Assembly (NCBI GenBank): GCA_963696875.1
Contig: CAVOLQ010000003.1
Location: 62,001 to 126,000, forward strand
Source: Albibacterium sp963696875
GTDB taxonomy: Bacteria; Bacteroidota; Bacteroidia; Sphingobacteriales; Sphingobacteriaceae
Direction: 5' to 3'
Length of the DNA: 64,000 bases
In this document: in pieces, positions 1-9,375 of the stretch
How positions within the stretch are numbered: position 1 is the first letter of the stretch
How the letters are laid out: each line of letters starts with the position of its first letter
The notes under the pieces: generated by a model
Seen by the model: only the letters and a program-made list of their open reading frames with translations
What the model was told of the DNA's origin: nothing
Databases searched by the model: none
Position numbers and translations under genes: made by a program

Positions 1-298
1 TATAATAGCGGCCGAATGGTGCAATAACAAATGCTTCTTGTTTTCCTACCGGACTCGCGACTGATGCTTTCGAAGATTGATAGCCTATGCCTGTTCCCAC
101 AGCAATGTTATCGCTTATAAAATACCCAACATTAGGAACTATAGAAAAATTGTGTGAAGCTTTAGCATTATCTGCATCTGACTTTGATGTATTATAAGAT
201 GCATTTCCACCAATGATAAATTTTCCTTTTTCAGTTTGGGCTTGGGTCGTAAAAGCAACCCCACTTAATAATGCAATAGATAAAATTAATTTTTTCAT
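1..298 (-). CDS. Outer-membrane beta-barrel (porin-family) protein, C-terminus outside the window
   Basis: The reading frame opens at the ATG complementary to 296-298 and runs off the left edge, so only about 99 N-terminal residues are visible. They begin with a clear signal peptide (MKKLILSIALL...TTQAQ, about 21 residues). Short alternating strands rich in Gly, Ser and aromatic residues follow (NVGYFISDNIAVGTGIGYQS), the pattern of small outer-membrane beta-barrel proteins of Bacteroidota. The role is probably a surface or porin-like barrel; the substrate cannot be told. Its upstream region (356-460) is strikingly similar to that of the RND efflux operon at 9.3 kb, so the two may share an activator. 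Confidence 0.75.
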   Translation of the reverse strand, partial: MKKLILSIALLSGVAFTTQAQTEKGKFIIGGNASYNTSKSDADNAKASHNFSIVPNVGYFISDNIAVGTGIGYQSSKASVASPVGKQEAFVIAPFGRYY

Positions 299-355
299 TT
301 TTTCTTTTTTAAAATTAACTAAATGTCGACACTCTATCTCGACTGATTATGGGTA

Positions 356-460
356 CAAAGAACGGTAGATCACTCGAGTATTTAAAGGCCATAATATCGT
401 CTCGTTTGGTCAAAAGGTCGTTTTTTGCAGAACTGATAATTCACTGACAATAGATCCCTT
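356..460 (-). promoter_or_regulatory. Activator-type upstream region shared with the efflux operon (copy 1)
   Basis: Read on the plus strand, this region contains CAAAG at 356-360, TATCGTCT at 395-402, TTTGGTCAAAAG at 405-416 followed by GTCG, and CTGACAAT at 444-451. The same blocks occur in the same order upstream of the efflux operon. The first two are offset by exactly 9020 bases and the last by 9021. On the minus strand CAAAG reads CTTTG, a -7-like element lacking the usual TA (GTTCTTTG), as expected for an activator-dependent promoter. The AraC-family protein at 9650 is the obvious candidate ligand; this is inference. Confidence 0.6.
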
Positions 461-693
461 CAAGGAACTGTAATTTCTTTTGCTGTTGAAGATTAGCTCT
501 TTAAGATAATTAGGTTATGTCGGCTCACAAGCCTTAATATGCTTTTTTTTGTATTAGCATGAAGAGGTATGTCGAATTTAAGTAGCCTTTAACATGCTGA
601 ATACGTTGATGATATCATTGATTAAATTCTTGTCTAATGAATTGTATATTGGTCTTTTTGGTTTATTTATTGGTTCAGCGTATAGGAAGAATT

Positions 694-730
694 GTAAATA
701 AAAAAGCTCGAGAAACAGAGTTACCCGAGC
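694..730 (-). terminator. Rho-independent terminator
   Basis: On the minus strand GCTCGGG (730-724) pairs with CTCGAGC (712-706) around an 11-base loop, with one G-T pair, and is followed by TTTTTTATTT. It lies about 100 bases beyond the stop of the DUF5686 gene and ends leftward transcription before the beta-barrel gene. Confidence 0.6.
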
Positions 731-775
731 ATAATTACATTAGTCATAAATAATACTAAATAAACCAATAATGAG

Positions 776-819
776 TAATACCTTTCAGCAATCGAAAAAC
801 TGATTGCTGAAAGGTATTA
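776..819 (-). terminator. Perfect 18-bp inverted repeat after the DUF5686 gene
   Basis: Bases 776-793 are the exact reverse complement of 802-819, separated by an 8-base loop (GAAAAACT). The hairpin starts 10 bases past the stop codon of the DUF5686 gene. It has no long T run, so it may be an RNA 3'-end stabilising hairpin or a weak terminator backed by the one at 694-730. The rest of the 299-828 gap shows no coding sequence. Confidence 0.5.
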
Positions 820-828
820 TGTCTTAAT

Positions 829-3384
829 TTAAAAATCTAATTTAAACCTTGCTCTGACTCCCCATTCGGCCACGTTGGGATTGTCGAGATAACTGAAACG
901 CTTCACCAGATCAACACGCAATAGTTTGAATATATTGGCGATACCCACACTTCCCTCCAAATAAGGGCCGTTGTTAAGAGTGTATGATATTGGTCTTCCA
1001 GAAGCATCGAGTGGGAACTGGAAGACATCATCGGTATACGCTGGATTGTTCTCATTACGTAATCCTCCCCATAACGCCTTAACACTAAAAACTTCTCTTA
1101 ATTTTAGTTTTTTGATTAAGGGGATTTTATTGAAAAGAAAGCCGTTCATGTAATATTGAACATTTACTGCCGCATAATGGTCACTAATAAATTCCATGAA
1201 ATTCATTAGGTTATAGGAGTTGAGTTGGTAAGCGTATGTTTGATTCGCCCTGTGGATGGAAAGCAAGGGAAATGGAATATTGCTTCCCAAGATGGCTCCC
1301 CCCTCGGCCGTAACATCGGCATAGCCAAATTGGGACAGGTATACACGTTTAAAAATATTTGCATTTATATTATGGTAGTCGTATTCGGCGTCCAATAAGC
1401 CCTTTATTCCCATGTTGTAGTTCAGGGTGAAGATCGGGTATTTGTTAAAGATCGGCGTTCGGTACAGCTTCCCTTGGAAAAACTGTTCGTTAGGTGCAAA
1501 GCGCAATTGGAAGTTTAGTTCCGTGGTGTTCAGCTCGGTGATATTCTTCAAGCCGTTAGTTTGCACCTGTTCGTATTTCAGGATCCCCGCCGGACTTTGT
1601 TTCCATTTGGTCAATCCTGCTTTATAGGAAAAATGGTTTTCAAATTCGCGTACATATTCTAAGCGATAAATGTCGTTATATAACCAGCGTTCGTTGTTCC
1701 CTCGTTTGAAGGAAAGAAGGAAATTGTCTTCTTGGACAAATTGCAGATCCTGTCCTGGTATCTTGGTATCGCGCTGAAAGCTTGCACGCAGATAGTTTCC
1801 GGGGAATTTATAGATCGATTTGTTGTTAAAAGAATAAGTACCACTGAGAAAGTATTTCCATTTCTCATCTTTAAAGCCATAGGCAGCATAGGTTTCCGCG
1901 TAAAAGCGCTTGCTAAACTCGGGGGTTGTCCGTCCGCCCAGCCGTAACCGGAATCCTTCCACGGGATTGAAGCTGTAAAAGGTATTGGCAGGTCCCATTT
2001 CTACCTTGCCGAAATTTTTGTAGCCCGCTATCAAGAGTGTGCTGATATCCATGAATCTCCTAAATGAAGGGATTGTCTGTAGTGTATCGACGTTTTTGTA
2101 AATGGCGACTTCGTGAACATCCAAGGGTGAAGGCCTCAATTCATCCCAGTATGCTTCCGATTCCTTTATTTCTGGATTATACACAATGACCTCCGCAGGT
2201 CCGGAATAAACGCTGTCGGGTTTCGGTTGATCAAATACATATTTGCTGTAGTCCACCATACGCTGACCGAACATTCCGCCTCCGTTCTTAGTGATGGCAA
2301 ACTCCATCCCCAAGGTGCTCTTACTTAAAAAATATCGGCCATCCGCATTCTGGTTGAATTCCAGCTTAGCCTCTAAGTTGCGCATGAAATTCAGATTGAT
2401 GTCGTTGTTTACAGTCAGATATGCATTTTCCACCGCATAGTTTCCATCCAAAGTGATATAAATCTTACCTTCAAACAGCAGATCGGCTTTGTTGCGGGGA
2501 ATAAAGCTCAACTCAACCAGCCATGGGGTATTTGTTTTGATAGTATCGGTAATAAAAAACTTATAAAAAGCCGGAGCACTGTTCGCTATTGGGCTCAATA
2601 GAAGGTTAGTGGCAATCGAGATGTTGTTGTCGTAAATGTCAATGTCTTCATACAGACGGTTGAAGTAGGTGGAGAGTCCGTTGTTATCGATGAAACGCGA
2701 GTCAAACTCGGCTTTCTTATTGGCAAGTACATACTGTTTCTTTTTCTCCGGATCGCCGCGGTAATAGACTTCAGAAAGTTTCTCTTCCATATAGGCAGGC
2801 AGAGAGATGCTTCCGGCGTTTGCCATGGAATCCTGTTCATTGAAAAGGAATTGGTAATTTTTGAATATTTTCCGATTCTTAAATTTCTCGCTGAGATTGC
2901 TCAAAGCAAAAGAGACTTTTTCGTATTGCTCATACTGCACATATTCATGGGAGCCCATCCTGTTGCTTTCTTTATGCTCGATCACTTTCCGGATAAGCTG
3001 CACGGCTGGGTTTTCCCGGTTCCGATAACGGCCCCTTTTAACATTGATCACGACCTCGTCAAGCATGGCTGCGTCTACATCCATTTTTACGTTGATGATT
3101 TGGCTTTTGCCAGGATCAATTTCCTTTTCAACTGACAGGTAGCCTACATAATTGAACCTAATCTTTGTTTGTCCCGCAGGAACGTTTATGGAGTAGTGGC
3201 CGTCGTCGGCGGCGGACACTGCCTGAGTGGTACCGGGTATGGTAACAGTAACATAGGGTAAAGTTTCGCCGGTTACTAGATCAGTTATTATCCCGCGAAC
3301 ATTCGTTGTTTGAGCAAAAGAAAAGCTACTTTGAATAAGAAGAGTAAGGAGAATTATAAGTTGAAGTTTCGCTGATTTTATCAT
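829..3384 (-). CDS. DUF5686 / carboxypeptidase-regulatory-like outer-membrane protein
   Basis: The protein has 851 residues. A signal peptide (residues 1-25, ending SFAQ) is followed by a carboxypeptidase-D regulatory-like beta-sandwich (about 27-115: VRGIITDLVTGETLPYVTV...), which in Bacteroidota usually precedes TonB receptors or surface proteins. The remainder matches the DUF5686 layout: an ENPAVQLIRKVIEHK motif near 125-140, then a long series of beta-strands ending in a terminal aromatic residue (RARFKLDF), typical of an outer-membrane barrel. No catalytic motif is visible. The function is unknown; a cell-envelope location is well supported. The gene is apparently monocistronic, with a -7 box at 3412-3419 and hairpins downstream. 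Confidence 0.85.
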   Translation of the reverse strand: MIKSAKLQLIILLTLLIQSSFSFAQTTNVRGIITDLVTGETLPYVTVTIPGTTQAVSAADDGHYSINVPAGQTKIRFNYVGYLSVEKEIDPGKSQIINVKMDVDAAMLDEVVINVKRGRYRNRENPAVQLIRKVIEHKESNRMGSHEYVQYEQYEKVSFALSNLSEKFKNRKIFKNYQFLFNEQDSMANAGSISLPAYMEEKLSEVYYRGDPEKKKQYVLANKKAEFDSRFIDNNGLSTYFNRLYEDIDIYDNNISIATNLLLSPIANSAPAFYKFFITDTIKTNTPWLVELSFIPRNKADLLFEGKIYITLDGNYAVENAYLTVNNDINLNFMRNLEAKLEFNQNADGRYFLSKSTLGMEFAITKNGGGMFGQRMVDYSKYVFDQPKPDSVYSGPAEVIVYNPEIKESEAYWDELRPSPLDVHEVAIYKNVDTLQTIPSFRRFMDISTLLIAGYKNFGKVEMGPANTFYSFNPVEGFRLRLGGRTTPEFSKRFYAETYAAYGFKDEKWKYFLSGTYSFNNKSIYKFPGNYLRASFQRDTKIPGQDLQFVQEDNFLLSFKRGNNERWLYNDIYRLEYVREFENHFSYKAGLTKWKQSPAGILKYEQVQTNGLKNITELNTTELNFQLRFAPNEQFFQGKLYRTPIFNKYPIFTLNYNMGIKGLLDAEYDYHNINANIFKRVYLSQFGYADVTAEGGAILGSNIPFPLLSIHRANQTYAYQLNSYNLMNFMEFISDHYAAVNVQYYMNGFLFNKIPLIKKLKLREVFSVKALWGGLRNENNPAYTDDVFQFPLDASGRPISYTLNNGPYLEGSVGIANIFKLLRVDLVKRFSYLDNPNVAEWGVRARFKLDF

Positions 3385-3411
3385 TAAAGGTTTGGAATTT
3401 TAAATTTTCGA

Positions 3412-3419
3412 CAAAAGTA
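3412..3419 (-). promoter_or_regulatory. -7 box (TACTTTTG) of the DUF5686 gene
   Basis: On the minus strand the bases read TACTTTTG, matching the Bacteroidota -7 consensus TAnnTTTG, 28 bases before the start codon at 3384. No good -33 TTTG is visible at the usual distance. Confidence 0.5.
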
Positions 3420-3443
3420 GGCTTTCTATTTCTAATTTTAATA

Positions 3444-3593
3444 TTAGATACGAATAGAAAGTAGAGGAATCTTACTTTGAGAAGCCATTATTCTAGTCTT
3501 ACTTGTATGAACAAGAGATTTCCAAAATCCATAACGTTGTGGAGCCATAATTAAAAGGTCCGCATTAATATTATTTGATTTGGGCGTCTTAAA
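3444..3593 (-). pseudogene. C-terminal remnant of a universal stress protein (UspA-like)
   Basis: About 49 codons remain, ending at TAA (3446-3444). The translated tail (NADLLIMAPQRYGFWKSLVH, then SKTRIMASQSKIPLLSI) follows the C-terminal pattern of Usp domains in Bacteroidota: an 'ADLLIM' strand, a hydrophobic helix, then a closing 'IPLLSI' strand. No start codon or N-terminal Usp sequence exists upstream, because the frame runs straight into the terminator hairpin of the RND operon. This suggests a usp gene truncated when the efflux genes arrived or the region was rearranged. The family call rests on pattern recognition only. Confidence 0.4.
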
Positions 3594-3626
3594 CAAAAGG
3601 TGCACATTGTATAGGCACCTTTTGTT
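3592..3626 (-). terminator. Terminator of the RND efflux operon
   Basis: AACAAAAGGTGC (3592-3603) pairs perfectly with GCACCTTTTGTT (3615-3626), giving a 12-bp stem and an 11-base loop, 10 bases beyond the permease stop codon. A short T-rich tract flanks it on the minus strand. Confidence 0.7.
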
Positions 3627-3636
3627 GTGTATTGTT

Positions 3637-6600
3637 TTAGTGTAACAAGTCTTTATGGTCTTCAGTCTTATAATTGGCCTGAAGCTCCGCAAGTTTCTTT
3701 TTTCCATAGGCTATCTTTGTAATCAGAACAAAAAGTACTGGAACGACGAAAATGGCCAGAATGGTAGCTACTGTCATGCCTGCAGCAACTGTCCAGCCTA
3801 TAGTTTGACGGGAAACCGCACTTGCTCCTGATGAGAAAATCAAAGGAATAACTCCTAAAATAAATGCTAAAGAAGTCATGATAATAGGTCTTAACCTTAA
3901 CTTAACAGCTTCTAAAGTTGCTGCGTATAGCTCCATTCCCATATCCACCCGTTCTTTGGCAAATTCGACAATCAAAATCGCGTTCTTGGCAGCAAGGCCA
4001 ATCAAGGTGATTAACCCAACCTGCGCATAGATATTATTGTCTAAATGCGGTAAGAAGGTTAAGGCTAAAATAGCACCAAACAAACCTAGAGGCACACTCA
4101 ATAGAATTGAAAAAGGAACTGACCAACTTTCATAAAGAGCCACAAGTAACAAGAAAACGACTATGATAATCAAAGCAAAAATACTTGCTGTCGCATCTCC
4201 TGATTCTTTTTCTTGAATACTTAGTCCAGAGAAGCTATAGGAATATCCCGCAGGCAAAGTTTGTGCTGCAACTTCTTCCAATGCTGTTAAAGCATCACCA
4301 CTACTATAGCCTTGCATCGCTCTTCCACCCACTTCAATTGAACGGAAAAGGTTGAAGTGATTGATAATGGACGGGTTTTCTTCTTTCTGGTAAGAAACAA
4401 TAGAGCTTAAAGGTACTGAAGCGCCTGCTGAGTTTGTTACATAAAGGTTGTTCAAACTCTCAATATTACTTCTGTAATTGGTATCTGCTTGTGCAACAAC
4501 TCTAAAGTTTCGTCCATATCTGGTGAAGTCGTTGATGTAGCTACTGCCAAAGTTAGCAGCAATGGTACTATATACAGATCCTATGGAGACTCCCATTTTC
4601 CTGACCTGATCTCGATCCACACTGACTTTATAGTTCGGCGTGTTAGAGTTGAATAGGGTATAGGCCATTCCTATCTCTTGACGTTGATTTGCAGCTGCTA
4701 GAAACTGTCCGGTAACTGCTTCAAAGTTTTTAATATCTCCCGTTTGTTGCTCTTGGATTTGCACTGTAAAGCCACCACTGATTCCTAATCCGGGGATAGG
4801 AGGGGGTTGAACAGCCAAAAGAAACCCTTCTTTATCAGCTGCAAATTCTTGTGATATTTGTGCAATTATTTCACTAATGCCTCTTTCACGCTCTCCCCAT
4901 GGTTTTAATTGAACGAAGAATGTCGCAGCATTGGATTTGAATGCACTATTAAGAATATTGATACCAGTAATAGCAGAAACTCCAGAGATTTCAGGATTTT
5001 GTGCGCGTATAGTTTCTGATACTCTGTCTACAAACTGTTGTGTACGGAATGTTGACGAGCCTTCAGGAAGGGATGCGCCCATTATAAATACCCCAGCATC
5101 TTCATTGGGGATAAAGCCTGATGGCTTAATAGAAAATAAACCAATTGTTCCTGCAAAAATACACGCTAAGAAGACCATTACTAAAGGTGCTTTTTTCAGA
5201 CACCATTTCACATTATTGGAATACTTATAGGTCACTCTAGCAAACCATGCGTTGAATTTAAAGAAAAATTTGTTCAATCCTTTTGCATCTTCACGTATTA
5301 CGGAAGGTTTCAGTAAAAGAACACATAGAGCCGGAGTTAAAGTAAGGGCAACAAAGGCTGAAATTAATACGGAGATGGCTATAGTAATGGCAAATTGCTG
5401 ATAAAGCTGACCTACCATTCCAGGGATAAAGCCAACTGGGACAAATACTGCCGCAAGAATTAAAGCGATGGCGATAACTGGCGCAGAAATATCTTTCATA
5501 GCTTTTTGAGTAGCCTTTAATGGTGTGAAACCCTGATCTATATAATGTTGAACAGCTTCTACGACTACAATAGCATCATCGACAACAATACCAATGGCCA
5601 ATACGAAACCAAACATGGTTAATACGTTGATCGAGAAGCCTAATAAAGTAAAGAAGATAAACGTACCTATAATGGATACTGGAATGGCCAATACAGGAAT
5701 TAATGTCGCTCTCCAACTTTGGAGAAAGATAAATACAACAAGGGTAACTAATAGTATGGCTTCAATTAAGGTTAATAAAACCGAATTAATGGAAGCCTTT
5801 ACAATGGAAACCGTTTCATAACTAACTATATATTCTAAATCATCAGGAAATGAACGTTCTAAGCGATCCAAGGCTTCATAAATACCCTCAGCTGTTTGTA
5901 CCGCGTTTCCCCCAGGAGTTTGCATAACTCCTAGCATTACAGAAGCGTCATCATTTACTTTCGCTGTGATGTTATAAGCAAATGAACCCAATTCTACCCG
6001 AGCTACATCTCCTAGATAAACTGAAGATCCGTCAGCATTGGTTTTTACAATGATATTCCTAAATTCTTCCTCGGTAGAAAGATCCCCGTCTAAAATTACG
6101 GAGTATTCAAACATTTGATTATCCTGTTGAGGGGGACCGCCGACACTACCACCTGGCATACGTGCGTTTTGCTCTTGAATGGCAGCAGAAATTTGTGATG
6201 GAGTAATATTCAGGCTAGCCATTTTTGAAGCATCCATCCAAATACGCATACTGAAAGGCTGTCCAAATGCCATTACGTCCCCAACGCCGGGAACGCGCAT
6301 CAGTTCGTCTTTCACATAAATGTTTACATAATTAGACATGAAGTCTCTATCGTAAGTACCATTTGGAGAAATTAACCCTAGTACCATTAACATATCAGAG
6401 TTGGCCTTTTTGGTAACCACTCCTAATCGCCTTACTGGTTCAGGGAGGGATGGTTCAGCAATTGCAACCCTGTTTTGCACGTCAAGAGCTGCTATATCAA
6501 TATCGGTTCCTACTTCAAAAGTAACCGTAATGCTTGAGCGGCCGTCTGAAGTACTAGATGAAGTAATGTACTTCATCCCCGGTGTACCGTTAATTTGACT

Positions 6601-6801
6601 TTCGATAGGTGTAGTAACTGTTTGTTCCACAGTCTGAGCATCGGCACCGGTATAGTTTGCCGTTACTGTAACTGTTGGTGGAGCAATACTTGGGTATTGG
6701 CTAATCGGTAATCCTGATAATACAATAGTACCGACTAGAACAATTAATATGGAGATAACGATGGCCATAGCCGGTCGTTTTATAAATATTTCTGAAAACA
6801 T
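3637..6801 (-). CDS. RND efflux transporter permease (HAE1/AcrB family)
   Basis: This is the inner-membrane proton-driven pump of a tripartite drug-efflux system. Its 1054 residues are normal for the family. The N-terminus MFSEIFIKRPAMAIVISILI is the typical cytoplasmic start plus TM1. The paired transmembrane aspartates are D408 and D409 in GIVVDDAIVVVEAV, equivalent to D407/D408 of E. coli AcrB. Periplasmic porter-domain motifs and the C-terminal block of TM helices (from LIIIVVFLLLVALYESW onward) are present. It is the last gene of an operon with the adaptor (23-base gap) and the outer-membrane factor, and a strong terminator follows. Expression is probably controlled by the divergent AraC regulator at 9650. 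The substrate is unknown. Confidence 0.97.
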   Translation of the reverse strand: MFSEIFIKRPAMAIVISILIVLVGTIVLSGLPISQYPSIAPPTVTVTANYTGADAQTVEQTVTTPIESQINGTPGMKYITSSSTSDGRSSITVTFEVGTDIDIAALDVQNRVAIAEPSLPEPVRRLGVVTKKANSDMLMVLGLISPNGTYDRDFMSNYVNIYVKDELMRVPGVGDVMAFGQPFSMRIWMDASKMASLNITPSQISAAIQEQNARMPGGSVGGPPQQDNQMFEYSVILDGDLSTEEEFRNIIVKTNADGSSVYLGDVARVELGSFAYNITAKVNDDASVMLGVMQTPGGNAVQTAEGIYEALDRLERSFPDDLEYIVSYETVSIVKASINSVLLTLIEAILLVTLVVFIFLQSWRATLIPVLAIPVSIIGTFIFFTLLGFSINVLTMFGFVLAIGIVVDDAIVVVEAVQHYIDQGFTPLKATQKAMKDISAPVIAIALILAAVFVPVGFIPGMVGQLYQQFAITIAISVLISAFVALTLTPALCVLLLKPSVIREDAKGLNKFFFKFNAWFARVTYKYSNNVKWCLKKAPLVMVFLACIFAGTIGLFSIKPSGFIPNEDAGVFIMGASLPEGSSTFRTQQFVDRVSETIRAQNPEISGVSAITGINILNSAFKSNAATFFVQLKPWGERERGISEIIAQISQEFAADKEGFLLAVQPPPIPGLGISGGFTVQIQEQQTGDIKNFEAVTGQFLAAANQRQEIGMAYTLFNSNTPNYKVSVDRDQVRKMGVSIGSVYSTIAANFGSSYINDFTRYGRNFRVVAQADTNYRSNIESLNNLYVTNSAGASVPLSSIVSYQKEENPSIINHFNLFRSIEVGGRAMQGYSSGDALTALEEVAAQTLPAGYSYSFSGLSIQEKESGDATASIFALIIIVVFLLLVALYESWSVPFSILLSVPLGLFGAILALTFLPHLDNNIYAQVGLITLIGLAAKNAILIVEFAKERVDMGMELYAATLEAVKLRLRPIIMTSLAFILGVIPLIFSSGASAVSRQTIGWTVAAGMTVATILAIFVVPVLFVLITKIAYGKKKLAELQANYKTEDHKDLLH

Positions 6802-6824
6802 ATTTTTATAAATTAAATAGGAAT

Positions 6825-7988
6825 TTAATTAGCTTCTGTTCCTTCAGCTATAGTTGCTCCCGGGGTTGAAGAATTAGCTGGGCTGCCATCAACGATAGCT
6901 CCCACACGAAGCTTCATAATTCCTTCAGAAACGATTACTTCACCTTCTTTAAGTCCGTCTTTAATGACGATATTTCCTTGAACTTCGCTACCAAGGGTAA
7001 CGATTCTTTGTTCTACTTTACTACTATCACCAACCACGTATACAGAATATTTACCTAATTGCTCTGAAACCGCTTTATGAGGAATTACAAGTTGTGGTTC
7101 TTTAGCTATATTTGAAACATTCACATTGCATGTCATTCCTGAAACCAGAAGACCTGAAGGGTTAGGGTAGCTAATTCTTACTTTTATGGTTCCGGTTCCC
7201 GAATCTACTGCTCTATCAATGGCAACAATTTTTCCGTTTAAAGCATATTGATTTCCGTTTTGCTCGATGCTGAAAATTGAATCACTTATCGTCTGGTTAG
7301 GATTGTTTTGTAGTTCTATAAATCTCTGAATATCAGATTGGTTTATAGAGATATCAACCGCCATAGGGTCATTCGTTGAAACCGTATTTAGTAAAGTAGA
7401 ACCCGGACTAACCAAGGCACCTAGTTTCACTTGCGAAATACCAATTGTTCCTGTTAAAGGCGAAACGATTACTGAGCGATTAAGATTTGCCTGTGCAGTA
7501 TTTAAAAGAGCTTCAGCTGCTGCTATTTGCGATGCAGCATTTGCCAAGTCTGTTAATGCATAATCTACACGCTGTCTGGCTATGGCTTCTTTTTCTGCTA
7601 AAGTTGTGTATCGTTGAGCGTCTTTTTCTGCTCTTGCATGATTGGCTTTTGCAACTTCTAAATTAGCTTTAGCCGAATTGAATGCAGATTGGTAATTCGT
7701 ACGATCAATCTCATAAAGTTTTTGACCTTTTGTTACTTTCTGCCCATCTTGAACATAAATAGCAGTGATGTAACCACCAACTTCTGCGCGCAATTCTACT
7801 TCATTTAAAGCCACAACAACACCAGGGTACCTGTCTGTAGTAGTCACATTCTCTTTTGCAACTGTATAAGTAGTTACTGGCATTGGTGGAGGTGCTGCTT
7901 GTTGAGTAGCGGAATTCGTATTCCCACAAGATGCAAGTATTGCAGAACTAATGAATATAAGAGCTGATTTTATCGTGTTAACGTTCAT
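6825..7988 (-). CDS. RND efflux periplasmic adaptor subunit (AcrA/MexA type, lipoprotein)
   Basis: The protein has 387 residues and a lipoprotein signal peptide; the lipobox ILASC puts the lipidated cysteine at residue 21. The membrane-fusion-protein layout is present: a first lipoyl half (VELRAEVGGYITAIYVQDGQ), an alpha-helical hairpin rich in Ala and Lys (about 95-165), a second lipoyl half (VSPLTGTIGISQVKLGALV), a beta-barrel, and a membrane-proximal domain. It bridges the permease and the TolC-type channel. The gene lies 10 bases after the outer-membrane factor and 23 bases before the permease, so the three are almost certainly cotranscribed. Confidence 0.96.
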   Translation of the reverse strand: MNVNTIKSALIFISSAILASCGNTNSATQQAAPPPMPVTTYTVAKENVTTTDRYPGVVVALNEVELRAEVGGYITAIYVQDGQKVTKGQKLYEIDRTNYQSAFNSAKANLEVAKANHARAEKDAQRYTTLAEKEAIARQRVDYALTDLANAASQIAAAEALLNTAQANLNRSVIVSPLTGTIGISQVKLGALVSPGSTLLNTVSTNDPMAVDISINQSDIQRFIELQNNPNQTISDSIFSIEQNGNQYALNGKIVAIDRAVDSGTGTIKVRISYPNPSGLLVSGMTCNVNVSNIAKEPQLVIPHKAVSEQLGKYSVYVVGDSSKVEQRIVTLGSEVQGNIVIKDGLKEGEVIVSEGIMKLRVGAIVDGSPANSSTPGATIAEGTEAN

Positions 7989-7998
7989 GTGCTATTTA

Positions 7999-9312
7999 TT
8001 ATTGATTTAAAGAGATTGTGCCTAAAGCTTTTTTAACGTCTAGTTTCGAAGAAAGCAAGCTGTATAATGTGTTTAAGTAATTAAGTTGAGCCGTTCTAAG
8101 GTCGGTTTCAGAAGTCATTAGGTCTAAATAAGCCTTTATGCCTTCATCATATTGTAATTTGATGGTATTGTAAACGTCCTCAGAAATTTCAACGTTTTCT
8201 TTAGCGACTTTCCAGTCGTTCAGGTTAGCTTTATAAGAAGCCATAGCCAATTCATATTGACTGTTTATTTGATTTTTTGCATTTACAAGATCAAGGTCTA
8301 TCCTTTCTTCTAAAAGTTGGGATTTTCTGATTTCTTGCTTACGCTTGGTTCCTTGAAATATTGGAATGTTCAACCTTAATCCCACTACAGATCCTGGGTA
8401 AGACTGGTTATATAGACTTCCAAAGCTATCGTGGTTATACGCCAAACCATAATTTATAAAACCTGATAGGTTAGGCATAAATTGTAATTTATTGTAACTG
8501 GTATTGATCTGTTGAAGTTGCTTTTGCGTTTGTAATTGGCGAAACTCTACGCGATTTTGGTAATTCAGCATGTCAGTAGTATCAAGTAAGACTTGCTGCT
8601 CCATTTCTTGTCCATTAAATGACAAGCTTAGATCGCTATCTCCGTCATATCCAATTAGTGCTTTTAAATAGGCATACTTGTACTTCAATAATTCTTCTGT
8701 CCTTTTCAAATCTGCTTTAGAATTACTTAAACTAATTTGCGCCCTTTGAAAGTCTGTTTTGTCAACTAGGCCAACTTCGTATTGTGCTTTAGCATCTCGA
8801 AATTGTTTTTCTAGACGGTTGATGTTTTCCGATATGATTTCAAGCTGTTCTTGGCTAGTTAAAATGTCATAATACCCTTTACTCACCTCTACAATGGTAT
8901 TGATGCTTAGATTTTCAGTATTTTCATCAAATTGCTTTCTGTAGTATTTAGCTGACTTGGATGCTTGAATTAATCCGGCATTTAATATTTGCTGATCGGC
9001 CTGAATGGTGATTCCTGAATTGTTTATAGGAATATTTGCTTGTTGCTGTTTAATGCTATGACTTAAATCTGCATTCGCGCTGATCTGTGGTAGCCATCCT
9101 GAAAGAGCTGATTTTATGTCTCGTTCTCCAATTTCTTCATCAAGTAAGGCCTGCTTAATTCCTGGCTTGTTCTCCAAAGCATATTCTACCAATTGTGGGA
9201 GAGTTGCATTTTGAAGTATAGGAGTGTTCTGATTTGTTTGCGCAAAAGCTTGACTTGCTGAAAAGAAAGCAAAGAGACTAGAGATGGCAAAACATGTATT
9301 TCTAATATTCAT
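7999..9312 (-). CDS. TolC-family outer-membrane efflux protein
   Basis: This is the outer-membrane channel of the tripartite pump and the first gene of the operon. The 437-residue protein has a signal peptide of about 24 residues (ending QAFAQ). Two repeated helical halves typical of TolC are visible, including the conserved pattern QYEVGLVDKTDFQRAQISLS near the middle and QYDEGIKAYLDLMTSETDLR in the second half. The gene order outer-membrane factor, adaptor, permease is common in Bacteroidota efflux operons. The upstream gap 9313-9649 holds the regulatory region described separately. Confidence 0.95.
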   Translation of the reverse strand: MNIRNTCFAISSLFAFFSASQAFAQTNQNTPILQNATLPQLVEYALENKPGIKQALLDEEIGERDIKSALSGWLPQISANADLSHSIKQQQANIPINNSGITIQADQQILNAGLIQASKSAKYYRKQFDENTENLSINTIVEVSKGYYDILTSQEQLEIISENINRLEKQFRDAKAQYEVGLVDKTDFQRAQISLSNSKADLKRTEELLKYKYAYLKALIGYDGDSDLSLSFNGQEMEQQVLLDTTDMLNYQNRVEFRQLQTQKQLQQINTSYNKLQFMPNLSGFINYGLAYNHDSFGSLYNQSYPGSVVGLRLNIPIFQGTKRKQEIRKSQLLEERIDLDLVNAKNQINSQYELAMASYKANLNDWKVAKENVEISEDVYNTIKLQYDEGIKAYLDLMTSETDLRTAQLNYLNTLYSLLSSKLDVKKALGTISLNQ

Positions 9313-9375
9313 TAATTTTGTTTAGTTTGTTGGATGGAAGAAAACCTTCGTATCCATGTTTTCAAAATCGATGTG

